Shown one piece after another: positions 9,138 through 17,216 of a stretch of 51,461 bases of DNA; positions within the stretch are counted from its first letter, which is position 1; the number at the start of each line of letters is the position of its first letter. A program made the translations under genes and the position numbers. The notes beneath the pieces were generated by a model. That model saw only the letters and a program-made list of their open reading frames with translations. It was not told the origin of the DNA and did no database searches. This DNA comes from an uncultured Collinsella sp. GTDB lineage: Bacteria > Actinomycetota > Coriobacteriia > Coriobacteriales > Coriobacteriaceae. The stretch is taken from positions 1 through 51,461 of the forward strand of contig URWW01000011.1 of the NCBI GenBank assembly GCA_900551665.1, given 5' to 3'.

Positions 9138-9902
9138 ATGCCCGCTGTCGTTTCAATCAAAAACGCGCGCAAATCCTTTGGGACGGTCGAGGTCCTGCGC
9201 GATATCTCTCTGGAAGTCGCTCGTGGCGAGGTCGTCGCGGTCATCGGGCCGTCGGGCGGTGGCAAGTCGACGCTTCTGCGCTGCATGACGCTGCTCGAGA
9301 CGCTCGACGCCGGCGGGCTGTCGTACGGCGAGGTGGATGTTGCCGTGCCGGGGGAGGGCGGCACGAGCGTGTACGCAAAGGGCGATGTGCTCAAGCGCGC
9401 CCGGGGCAGGTTCGGCCTGGTGTTTCAGAATTACAACCTGTTTCCGCATTTCACGGTGATGCGCAATATCGTGGACGCGCCGATTCGCGTTCAGCATCGA
9501 GACCGCATCGAGGTGGAGCGGCGGGCTCGGGAGCTGATCGAGCGCATGGGCCTTGAGGGCTGCGAGGACAAGGTGCCCTGCCAACTCTCCGGCGGGCAGC
9601 AGCAGCGCGTGGCGATTGCCCGAGCCTTGTCCATGGACCCCGAGGTCATCTTCTTCGACGAGCCCACCAGCGCCCTCGACCCCGAACTCACCGCGGGGGT
9701 GCTGCGGGTGATCCGCGGGCTCGCGGCCGAGGACATGACGATGGTCGTCGTCACACATGAGATGGACTTCGCGCGTGAGGTCGCTGACCGCGTGGTGTTC
9801 ATGGACGGCGGTGTGATCGTGGAGGAGGGGTCGGCGGAGCAGGTGCTCGACAATCCGCGCGAGGATCGCACCCGTGCATTCCTCGCTCGCATCGAGAAGT
9901 GA
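9138..9902 (+). CDS. Amino-acid ABC transporter ATP-binding protein
   Basis: The 254-residue ATPase of the polar amino-acid uptake (GlnQ/HisP) family energises the preceding transporter. Walker A is GPSGGGKST, the Q-loop lies in VFQNYNLFPH, the ABC signature is LSGGQQQRVAIARAL, Walker B is VIFFDEPTSALDPEL, and the switch His is in VVTHEMDFA. The start ATG 9138 has GAAGGG 8 nt upstream; a GTG at 9129 is in frame but overlaps that site. It is the last gene of the three-gene operon. An 18-residue insertion after MTLLETLDAG is slightly longer than usual and does not disrupt any motif. Confidence 0.94.
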   Translation: MPAVVSIKNARKSFGTVEVLRDISLEVARGEVVAVIGPSGGGKSTLLRCMTLLETLDAGGLSYGEVDVAVPGEGGTSVYAKGDVLKRARGRFGLVFQNYNLFPHFTVMRNIVDAPIRVQHRDRIEVERRARELIERMGLEGCEDKVPCQLSGGQQQRVAIARALSMDPEVIFFDEPTSALDPELTAGVLRVIRGLAAEDMTMVVVTHEMDFAREVADRVVFMDGGVIVEEGSAEQVLDNPREDRTRAFLARIEK

Positions 9903-10018
9903 CGAAAGCCGATCTCCCCGGTCCGCTCACGGGAGTGGACGGTTGGGTCCGTGCGCTTTGGTAGCATGGGGAAAGCCGAAAAGCCCGCCCGCGCGGCGGG
10001 AGATTGGGAGTGTGGACC

Positions 10019-12403
10019 ATGTCGGACAAGCTTTTCAAGTTGCCCCTCTTCGCCAAGACGCAGCAGCTCCAGTCCATACCCGGTGAGGATGCCAGGCGCG
10101 TGTTCATGATCACCGAGGCGATCAAACCTCAGCCCGAAAAGAGCATGGGCTACCTGGTCGAACAGGTGAGTGGTCGCCAGGTGAGAATTCATGCATGGCT
10201 TGCCATCGGCGGCGCCATCTTCACATGCGACGAACCGATTGAGGAGCGTCCCGAGCGCAATCCCGACGCCGGTATGTCCAAGGACGATGACGGCGACATC
10301 TTCTTCTTTGTCCGCGCCGAGGGCAGGCCCGTGAAGGCCGCCCATTTCACACAGCGCGAGAAGGACGGGCGCCTCACCGCTTCCAATTGCATGAACGACC
10401 TTGGGCCCTATGGAACGGGGGCGCACGACATCGACGTGATGGGTGCGGCCTGCTATCTGACGCAGTGGATGCTCCCGCGCGAGCATGGCGAATCGATGCC
10501 GACCCTGACCGTGGCCGATATCCTGGACACCTTGCTCGAATCCTCCTATCCCGATGCGCTCGACGCTCTGGCCTATCGCGGGGGCAAGGAGGGTGCGAGC
10601 GGCTTCGAGCGGTATGCCTCGCGCTCCCTGGCACAGGCCGGTGCCGAGTTCGTGCGCCCCATCGCGGCGACGCACGATATCGATATTCGTCGCCTGAGCT
10701 CGACGGGGCTGTTCTGGACGGGATGTGACAAACGCGAGCTCACCGATGAGCAGATCGACACCATCCAAGCTGTGGAAGGCGCGCTCAACCGTCTGGTGTT
10801 CGCGGAGCATTGCCTGGGTGAAGATTCGTCGCCGATGGTGGGGGGCCTGACCGAGGGCGCGTGCGAGCGTGCTGCACTTTCATCACTGCACTCGTTTGCA
10901 TCGGTCGCGGAGCGCCTGATGCGCGGATGCGACCGCAAGAGCGACTATATGGAGCTTGCCGGCGCCCAGGCGAGCCGTGGCGGCGAGTGGGACCTGCGCA
11001 CGCGCTTCGCGGCGGCGGCAGAGGGTCTGCGTGCGCCCTTCAATTTCGATTACGTGTTCACCTGCGATGCCGCTTCCGGCGTGTTCGCAATCGAGGCGAC
11101 CGTTCCCGTTGCCGGGGCGTTCCCCTTCCAAAGCGAAGCGGAGCGCAACGACGCACGCGCCGCGTACTCACTGCGTCTTGCCATGACGCTCGCGGCTACG
11201 GCTTTCGGTGCGGGCGTGGGCGTGGTGCGCGCGGTCGTGACGGTGCGCGAGCGCAATATCGATGGGGATGCGATCGCCTCGCTCGAGTTCAGCCGTCAGA
11301 TGTTCACCATGCAGCTCATGCCCGCCCTGCAGTCCGGCGCCATTCTCGACGCTTCGCTGTCACTGGAGGAGCTCATCGAGGGCCTCGCGCTTCGCACGCT
11401 TCGCATGAAAATGGGCGAGCTGGGCGCGCTGCTGCCCATCGAGCCGATCGAGGCATCCCTGCCCGACCGCTCGATCAAGATGGCCGAGGACATGCGGCCG
11501 CTTCCCGCCTCCCTGGTCGAGCCCCTGCGTGCGGACCTCGTGTGCGATCTCGATATCTTCGACACGGGCGACGACCCGCTGCGCGATCGCTATCGCGAGA
11601 TCTCCGACCGTGTCCGCGAGGCCTCGGCGCCCGAGGAGGAGGCGCCCGTCGCCAGCGAGCTGGCCGACCTGATCGCCGCTTACGATGCCGCCGAGATGCT
11701 CGAGGAGAGCGCGGCCCGGCCGCTGTATTGCGTGAACATGATCTCGCGCATCATCGTGGGCGAGCACGACGACGGCCCGCAGACGCGTTTCCGCAAGATT
11801 CCCGACACCATGTTCGACGCGCGCTCGATGCTGTGCCGCATCTATCGCGAGCAGGGCAACCTCGAGGATGCGATTCGCCTGGGCGAGGAGCTCGTCCGTC
11901 TCGCCCCGACCTCCTTCACGGCCTATCATTCGCTGGCGCTCGCCCTGCGGGAGGCCGATCGCATGGAGGATGCGGTTCGCGCGCTCTTGGATGGCCTGAC
12001 CGTCGCCGCCGACCCCACCGATATCGCCTGTGCGTATTACCGCCTGGGCTTCTACTTCTGGCAGGGCGGCGATCCCTCGCTCGGCCTGGCCTGCTACGCC
12101 ATGGTGAAGCCGGGCACGTATTTCTACGGCGAGGCGCAGGCCGAGATGCAGGAGCTCATGCAGCAGAGTCACCTGAGCCGTCGTCCCGACCTCGACGAGG
12201 CTCGTGCCCTCCTGCGCGCCGACGGCGTTCCGGTGGCGCCCGTTCCGCAGCTGGGCGAGATGGCCGCCAAGGCGGGTATCGCCCTGGTCGACGCCGGCAT
12301 GTTCGACGCGGCGCATTCGCTCGTGCACTTCCTCTCGAGTTTGGACGTCGCGCCCAACAGCTTCGACGTGCTCGCTTCGGTCCGTCGCTCCCTCGTGCAA
12401 TAG
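10019..12403 (+). CDS. Large TPR-containing protein of unknown function
   Basis: The 794-residue protein has no signal peptide or membrane segment and is probably cytosolic. Residues about 590-700 contain two to three tetratricopeptide-like helical pairs (ARSMLCRIYREQGNLEDAIRLGEEL, written here only as a landmark in two parts: ARSMLCRIYREQGN then LEDAIRLGEELVRL; then AYHSLALALREADRMEDAV). The N-terminal 550 residues are rich in acidic residues and resemble nothing I recognise. ATG 10019 is preceded by GGGAG at 8 nt; a TTG at 10004 is an alternative. The gene appears monocistronic: 116 nt separate it from the ABC operon and a terminator follows. TPRs suggest a scaffold for protein contacts, which is an inference. 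Confidence 0.75.
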   Translation: MSDKLFKLPLFAKTQQLQSIPGEDARRVFMITEAIKPQPEKSMGYLVEQVSGRQVRIHAWLAIGGAIFTCDEPIEERPERNPDAGMSKDDDGDIFFFVRAEGRPVKAAHFTQREKDGRLTASNCMNDLGPYGTGAHDIDVMGAACYLTQWMLPREHGESMPTLTVADILDTLLESSYPDALDALAYRGGKEGASGFERYASRSLAQAGAEFVRPIAATHDIDIRRLSSTGLFWTGCDKRELTDEQIDTIQAVEGALNRLVFAEHCLGEDSSPMVGGLTEGACERAALSSLHSFASVAERLMRGCDRKSDYMELAGAQASRGGEWDLRTRFAAAAEGLRAPFNFDYVFTCDAASGVFAIEATVPVAGAFPFQSEAERNDARAAYSLRLAMTLAATAFGAGVGVVRAVVTVRERNIDGDAIASLEFSRQMFTMQLMPALQSGAILDASLSLEELIEGLALRTLRMKMGELGALLPIEPIEASLPDRSIKMAEDMRPLPASLVEPLRADLVCDLDIFDTGDDPLRDRYREISDRVREASAPEEEAPVASELADLIAAYDAAEMLEESAARPLYCVNMISRIIVGEHDDGPQTRFRKIPDTMFDARSMLCRIYREQGNLEDAIRLGEELVRLAPTSFTAYHSLALALREADRMEDAVRALLDGLTVAADPTDIACAYYRLGFYFWQGGDPSLGLACYAMVKPGTYFYGEAQAEMQELMQQSHLSRRPDLDEARALLRADGVPVAPVPQLGEMAAKAGIALVDAGMFDAAHSLVHFLSSLDVAPNSFDVLASVRRSLVQ

Positions 12404-12433
12404 TCCCAATTGGGGACAGGTGCAAATTGAGTC
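12403..12433. repeat. 31-bp dispersed repeat, copy B
   Basis: This copy starts on the last base of the TPR-gene stop codon and is in the opposite orientation to copy A at 5822-5852. The differences from the reverse complement of copy A fall at only four positions. Confidence 0.8.
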
Positions 12434-12446
12434 ATTTCGCCACGGT

Positions 12447-12492
12447 GACGCCGGCCGCCCGTTCATCCGGGTGGCCGGCGTCGTGTTGTTGG
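12447..12492 (+). terminator. Probable terminator of the TPR gene
   Basis: A perfect 10-bp GC-rich stem (12447-12456 with 12473-12482) is followed by the T-rich stretch GTGTTGTTGG. From here to 12694 I see no gene, only a CCCCGCGCGGGG palindrome near 12585 and the ribosome site of the next gene. Confidence 0.65.
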
Positions 12493-12694
12493 CGGGCGTA
12501 ATTCGCGCCCGTCTCCTTTGGGCGTTTCCGCGAAAGCCGCCCGCGGCGCCCGCACCCACGCTTGCCGATGGGCGTGCAATTGCATCCCCGCGCGGGGGTA
12601 GGCTCAGGCCATACGGCTGTCGTGCGGGGATGCACAAGGCACCTCGCACGCATTTTCGGCGCGAATATCTCGCGCTGGGAAAGGGAGGTGTCCC

Positions 12695-14761
12695 ATGGGT
12701 GCACCCAAGACTGGCAATGTGAGGAACGTGGTGCTCGTAGGCCAAGGCGGGGTGGGCAAGACCTCGCTCGCGGAGGCCATGCTCCACCTTTCCGGCAAGA
12801 CCGCCCGCCTGGGCGGCCACGACGGCACCAAGCCCACGCTCGACTACGACGCCGAAGAGGTCAAGCGCGAGTTCTCGATCTCAACTGCCATCGCCCCGAT
12901 CGACTGGAAGGGCGCGCGCATCAACGTGCTCGACGCCCCCTGCTATCCCGATTTCATCGGCGATGCCTACGCGGCCATGAGCGTGTGCGAGGCCGCGTTG
13001 TTCGTGGTCGACGCCGCCGAGGGCCCGCAGCCCACCACCGTCAAACTTTGGTACGCCGCCGAGGACCTGCGCCTCGCCCGCGCCGTGTTCGTGAATCGCG
13101 TGGACAAGGAGAACGCCGACTTCGATATGTGCCTCGACATGCTGCGCGAACGCTTTGGCATGCGCTTGGGCGCCGTCACGCTGCCCTGGGGCACCGGCGA
13201 GGATTTCAACGGCATCATCGACCTCGTTCGCATGAAGGCCCGTCATTGCGACGGCACCAAGCAGACCGAGACCGAGATTTCCGAGGAGTTCCGCGCTGCC
13301 GCCGAGGCCGCGCATGAGACGCTTTGCGAACTCGTGGCCGAGGCCGACGACGAGCTCATGGAGAAGTACCTCGAGGGCGAGTCCCTCACCCAGGAGGAGG
13401 TCGAGGGCCTGCTCGCCAAGGCCATCGCGCACCGTCTGTTCGTCCCCGTGTTCGCCGGCTCCTGCGTGAAGGAGCAAGGCGTGAACTCCCTCATGGACGA
13501 TGTCGCCACCTACTTCCCCGCGCCCACCGACTACGGCGAGATGCCGCTCATCGACGGCGACACTCTCAAGATCTCCTCCGAGGACGACCGCCCCGTGGTC
13601 TTCGACTTCAAGACCCTGAACGACGCCCAGCAGGGTCGCCTGTCCTTCCTCAAGGTGCTCACCGGCACCATCGAGCCGGGCATGGAGCTCGTCAACGCCC
13701 GTACCCGCAAGGGCGAGCGCCTGGCGCACCTGTATGTGATGTGCGGCCGCGAGATGACCGAGGTCGGCCACGCCTACGCGGGCGATATCGTGGTCGTTCC
13801 CAAGATGGCCGCCGAGACCGGCGATACCCTCTCCGTGACCGGCAAGGTCGAGGCTGCTGCGTTCAAGTTCCCCAACTCCCAGTACCGCATCGCCATCGAG
13901 GCCGAGAATCGCTCCGACGAGGACAAGCTGTTCACCTTCATCGAGAAGGCCTGCGAGGCCGACCCGACCATGAGCATCGACCGCGACGAGGAGACGGCCC
14001 AGACCGTGATCTCGGCTGTTGGCGAGGCGCAGGTGTCCGTGCTGCTCAACCGTCTTGAGGACCGCACCAAGGTCGCCGCGCACATCGTTCCGCTGCGCAT
14101 TCCGTATCGCGAGACCATCCGTCGCGTGGCCTCCGCCCAGGGTCGTCATAAGAAGCAGACCGGCGGCGCCGGCCAGTTCGGCGATTGCTACCTGCGTGTC
14201 GAGCCGCTGCTCGACGGCACCGAGTACGAGTTCGTCGACGAGGTCGTGGGCGGTCGCATCCCGCGCGCGCTCATCCCCGCTGTGGACAAGGGCGTCCAGG
14301 AGACCATGAAGGACGGCGTGATCGCGGGCTACCCGCTCACCGGCATCCGCGTGGCTTGCTACGATGGCTCTTATCATCCGGTTGATTCCAACGAGATGGC
14401 CTTCCGCACGGCCGCGCGCATCGGCCTCAAGAAGGCATGCGAGGACGCCGATCCCGTGGTGCTCGAACCCATGGAGAACATCACGGTGACGATTCCCGAG
14501 AGTTACGCCGGTGCGGTGATGGGCGATGTGTCCGCCAGCCGCGGGCGCGTGACCGGCATGGATTCCAATGACCGCGGAGAGACCGTGGTAACCGCCACGG
14601 TGCCCTACGCCGAGCTCGTGGATTACGCCACGCGCTTGCGCTCGCTCACGCGCGGCACCGGCGACTTTACGATGGAGCCGGCCGGCTACGAGCAGGTCCC
14701 CTACGATGTGCAGCAAAAGCTCGTCGAGATCTTCGAGCACAATCGCAACCAGGGCAGGTAG
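12695..14761 (+). CDS. Elongation factor G-like GTPase (EF-G2 type)
   Basis: The 688-residue protein has the five-domain EF-G layout and is near normal length, but its GTPase motifs are those of a paralogue rather than the housekeeping factor. G1 is GQGGVGKTS (residues 16-24). G3 reads DAPCY (80-84), where canonical EF-G has DTPGH, so the glycine and the catalytic histidine are both replaced. G4 is NRVD (134-137) instead of NKxD. Domain IV and V landmarks (GAGQFGDCYLRVEP, the YPLTGIRVACYDGSYH region, GDVSASRGRVTGMD) are present. The family (EF-G2) is poorly understood and some members hydrolyse GTP weakly. ATG 12695 has GGGAGGTG upstream. The gene appears monocistronic and ends at a strong terminator. 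Confidence 0.88.
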   Translation: MGAPKTGNVRNVVLVGQGGVGKTSLAEAMLHLSGKTARLGGHDGTKPTLDYDAEEVKREFSISTAIAPIDWKGARINVLDAPCYPDFIGDAYAAMSVCEAALFVVDAAEGPQPTTVKLWYAAEDLRLARAVFVNRVDKENADFDMCLDMLRERFGMRLGAVTLPWGTGEDFNGIIDLVRMKARHCDGTKQTETEISEEFRAAAEAAHETLCELVAEADDELMEKYLEGESLTQEEVEGLLAKAIAHRLFVPVFAGSCVKEQGVNSLMDDVATYFPAPTDYGEMPLIDGDTLKISSEDDRPVVFDFKTLNDAQQGRLSFLKVLTGTIEPGMELVNARTRKGERLAHLYVMCGREMTEVGHAYAGDIVVVPKMAAETGDTLSVTGKVEAAAFKFPNSQYRIAIEAENRSDEDKLFTFIEKACEADPTMSIDRDEETAQTVISAVGEAQVSVLLNRLEDRTKVAAHIVPLRIPYRETIRRVASAQGRHKKQTGGAGQFGDCYLRVEPLLDGTEYEFVDEVVGGRIPRALIPAVDKGVQETMKDGVIAGYPLTGIRVACYDGSYHPVDSNEMAFRTAARIGLKKACEDADPVVLEPMENITVTIPESYAGAVMGDVSASRGRVTGMDSNDRGETVVTATVPYAELVDYATRLRSLTRGTGDFTMEPAGYEQVPYDVQQKLVEIFEHNRNQGR

Positions 14762-14792
14762 ATTGATAAAGGGGTGTTCAACTATCTGTTTT

Positions 14793-14826
14793 GAGGGTGG
14801 GTCCCAGGGGCCCACCCTCCTTTTAT
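14793..14826 (+). terminator. Intrinsic terminator of the EF-G2-like gene
   Basis: GAGGGTGGG (14793-14801) pairs with CCCACCCTC (14811-14819) and is followed by CTTTT, about 30 nt after the stop codon. Confidence 0.85.
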
Positions 14827-14889
14827 CCAAGGCTTATGGGTTGGGGAAAATAACCCGGGACGCACCCCGCCATGATGTGAAATAGGGCA

Positions 14890-14950
14890 TATGAGCACTT
14901 GGCTCATAAAATCAGATCATTATTGTGGGGAATGCCAGAACACATATAAT
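14890..14950 (+). promoter_or_regulatory. Pilus operon promoter with upstream palindrome
   Basis: The region 14830-15054 is clearly AT-richer than its surroundings and holds no gene. TTGTGG (14923-14928) and a consensus TATAAT (14945-14950) are 16 nt apart. Fifteen nt further upstream TATGAGC (14890-14896) and GCTCATA (14902-14908) form a 7-bp inverted repeat that could be an operator. The untranslated leader would be about 100 nt. Confidence 0.6.
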
Positions 14951-15054
14951 TAATACAGGTAATGGACAGATTGATGTGTTGTTCATAAAAAGTGATATCC
15001 TACAAGGTATGTTTATAAATAAATCTCTGAACTGATACGAAGATTGGTCGGGCT

Positions 15055-16309
15055 ATGGGCTTTATCAGCAACGAGTATCAAAACGCCGCTCTCAAGGGCG
15101 GTCGTTCATTCGCGCGCGGGCGCTGGGGGGTCGCCGTCGCCGCATCGTTCATGATCGCCTGGGGGGGGGGTAACTCCTGCTCTTGCCGCGGGTAACGCGC
15201 AAAAGGTCTCGGTCCCTACCGTTCAGAAGCAAGTTGCTGAACTGTCCGAAGACGGACGACGCACCTGGGGCGAGCTCGCGGATGCCGATGCGGGTGAGCC
15301 GGTCCCTTACCGCGTTGTAGGCTCACTGCCCTCTAATTGGGATTCGTTCAGGACGTACCGCTACGAGTTCCACGATGAATTCTCCGACGAGATGGCTGTC
15401 GATCTCGCCTCGGTCAAGGTCGTCATCAAGGACGGCGATAAGGGACCGTTGGATGTCACGCAGGCATTCGATGTCAAACTGGACGGACACGAGCTCAGCG
15501 TATCGACGGCTGATCTCAAGGCGGCTTCGCCTGATGTTTCGAAAGACGCCAAGGTCTTTCTGACATATAGCGCGTCGATCAATCCGAATGGGTTCACGGC
15601 CGGCCCGTTCAATCCCAAAAAGAACTTCGCCCATATCGTGTATACGGCCAATCCCGATGTCCAGAGGGCGGCCGACGGTGCCACCGCAAAGACTAAGGAG
15701 GACGGCGCCACCGTCTATACGTGGGCGCTTGCGATCAACAAGATCGCCCAGGACGGCAACGCCCCTCTTGAGGGTGCGGTATTCACGCTCGAGGATCGCG
15801 ACGGCAAGTACGTTGCGGCCAATGGCGCGCGTTCCGATAAGCCGATCGAGCTCACGAGCGACTCCGATGGCGTTGTTTATGCAGCGGGTCTGGATGCCGG
15901 CGCCTATGTGCTGCGCGAGACCAAGGCGCCTGCTGGCTATGAGATTGCGGCAAAGCCTATCAACGTGACCATCGAATCTCATTTTGAGAACGGCGTTCCG
16001 GATTTGAACGCCAGGGAGGACGCAAAGCTCGCCGCGGTGCAGGTCGATGACGTCACGGGCGATGTGGTCCTTACGGTTCAGAACCGCGCGTCAGTCTCCA
16101 ATGGCGGCACTGTCAAGCCCGTTAAGCCCGGTGCTGGCGATGCCGATAAGGACAAGCTTCCTGGGACGGGAAGCGCCCGCCCGGGCAATCTCGCGCAGAC
16201 CGGTGATGGCCAGATGCTGATGATCGCCGGTACGGCAATCGCGGGCGCGATCGCGATTGTAGTTGCGGGAGCATGGCGCAGGCATCGTAAAAGCGGGCTC
16301 GGTGAGTAA
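15055..16309 (+). CDS. D2-type backbone pilin, frame interrupted at a poly-G tract (phase-variable, OFF as read)
   Basis: From ATG 15055 the frame runs 33 codons into a signal peptide, meets ten G (15161-15170) and stops at 15193-15195. One G fewer joins it to the downstream frame, giving 417 residues: hydrophobic leader, signal-peptidase site ALA|AGN, and a fimbrial D2-like domain (GEPVPYRVVGSLPSNW; LTYSASINPNGF). A Cna-B/prealbumin-like domain with the pilin E-box motif ETKAPAGYEIA follows, then a sorting signal with LPGTG and LAQTG before a membrane segment and a basic tail. It should be polymerised by the adjacent sortase. The classical YPKN pilin motif is replaced by YTANP. No other start codon serves the downstream frame before ATG 15392, so the OFF state would abolish secretion. 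Confidence 0.85.
15161..15170 (+). repeat. Ten-G homopolymer in pilin signal-peptide codons
   Basis: The run is directly preceded by GCCT and followed by TAACTCC. Its length decides whether the pilin start is in frame with the mature protein: 9 or 12 G gives an open frame, 10 as read gives a stop after 46 codons. It is the longest G run in the window. Confidence 0.9.
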
Positions 16310-17214
16310 TGGCGAGCCGGCGGAAAAATAGCCGCATATCTTGGGTCTTGCCCGTGGCAGGTCTTGTCGCGGGCTTGGCCTTGTTGACTTATTTCCCATT
16401 GGCGGCGATGAGGAGCGCCTCACATCAAGACGAGGCCGTTCAAGCCGTCGACGCCTCCATGGCTCACGTCGATCCGGAGACGGAGGAGCGCCTCCTCGCT
16501 CAGGCCCGGGCATATAACGAGAAGCTCGCGGGCAATCCGGTCGATGCTTTTGCCGAAGAGCTGCTTCCTTATGGGCAGCAGCTGTCCCCCGATGGGCACG
16601 ACACGGCATTCGGGTACGTGACGATTCCGGACATAGGCCTGTGCATGCCCATGTACCACGGCACGGACGATGCCGCGCTCTCTGCGGGCATCGGTCATCT
16701 CGAGGGGACGAGCCTTCCCGTCGGTGGCGCCTCGACACATGCGGTGCTCACCGCGCATTCCGGCTTGGAGGGCATGCGGGCGTTTGACGACATTCGCAAG
16801 CTGGAGCCGGGGGATGTGTTCGGCGTCAAGGTCCTGGGCGATTTGCACTGCTATCGAGTGACCGGCAGCCAGACGGTTCTGCCTAGCGAGACGCATGGGC
16901 TCGCAATAGCGCAAGGGGAGGACCTTTGCACATTGCTCACTTGTACACCGTATGGGGTCAACTCCCATCGTCTTCTGGTGCGGGGAGAGCGATGCGAGAT
17001 TCCCGAGGGATTTCCAGATGGGGGATTGTCGCCGTCTGGCCCGGGTTTGGCGCGCACGCTTCCATTGTTGGCAGGCCTGCTGATAACACTGGCCTTGCTG
17101 GCATATGTGCTGAGCAGGAGGATGCGAGCGCGAGGCGTCCCCGTTGACGGGGTGCGCGAGGACGAGACGAACGGCATCGGAGCGGATGCAAGCGATAGGA
17201 TGAGGAGTCGTTAG
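16309..17214 (+). CDS. Class C (pilin-polymerising) sortase
   Basis: The 301-residue transpeptidase is anchored by an N-terminal (residues 12-30) and a C-terminal (about 244-262) membrane segment, the topology typical of class C. The catalytic residues are visible: His150 in LTAHSGL, Cys212 in LLTCTPYG and Arg221 in NSHRLLVRGER. The class C lid motif is present as Asp79-Ala80-Phe81. It should link pilin subunits through their LPXTG-like signals. The start ATG overlaps the pilin TAA by one base (TAATG), and the giant adhesin starts 2 nt after its stop, so the three genes are translationally coupled. Coupling also means that the pilin frameshift could lower sortase translation. Confidence 0.95.
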   Translation: MASRRKNSRISWVLPVAGLVAGLALLTYFPLAAMRSASHQDEAVQAVDASMAHVDPETEERLLAQARAYNEKLAGNPVDAFAEELLPYGQQLSPDGHDTAFGYVTIPDIGLCMPMYHGTDDAALSAGIGHLEGTSLPVGGASTHAVLTAHSGLEGMRAFDDIRKLEPGDVFGVKVLGDLHCYRVTGSQTVLPSETHGLAIAQGEDLCTLLTCTPYGVNSHRLLVRGERCEIPEGFPDGGLSPSGPGLARTLPLLAGLLITLALLAYVLSRRMRARGVPVDGVREDETNGIGADASDRMRSR

Positions 17215-17216
17215 AG

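Noticed and set aside
10861..12501. Alternative plus-strand frame inside the TPR gene
   Set aside because: The product is Arg/Ala/Gly-rich out-of-frame sequence; the TPR frame has the ribosome site and ends at a terminator.
12881..14830. Long open frame (649 codons) on the minus strand opposite the EF-G2-like gene
   Set aside because: It is the shadow of a GC-rich codon pattern on the other strand; the plus strand encodes clear EF-G motifs, and the minus product is His/Gly/Leu-rich without domains.
15392..16309. Treating the pilin as starting at ATG 15392
   Set aside because: This would remove the signal peptide and half of the first pilin domain; the upstream reading in the same frame back to the poly-G run is clearly coding.
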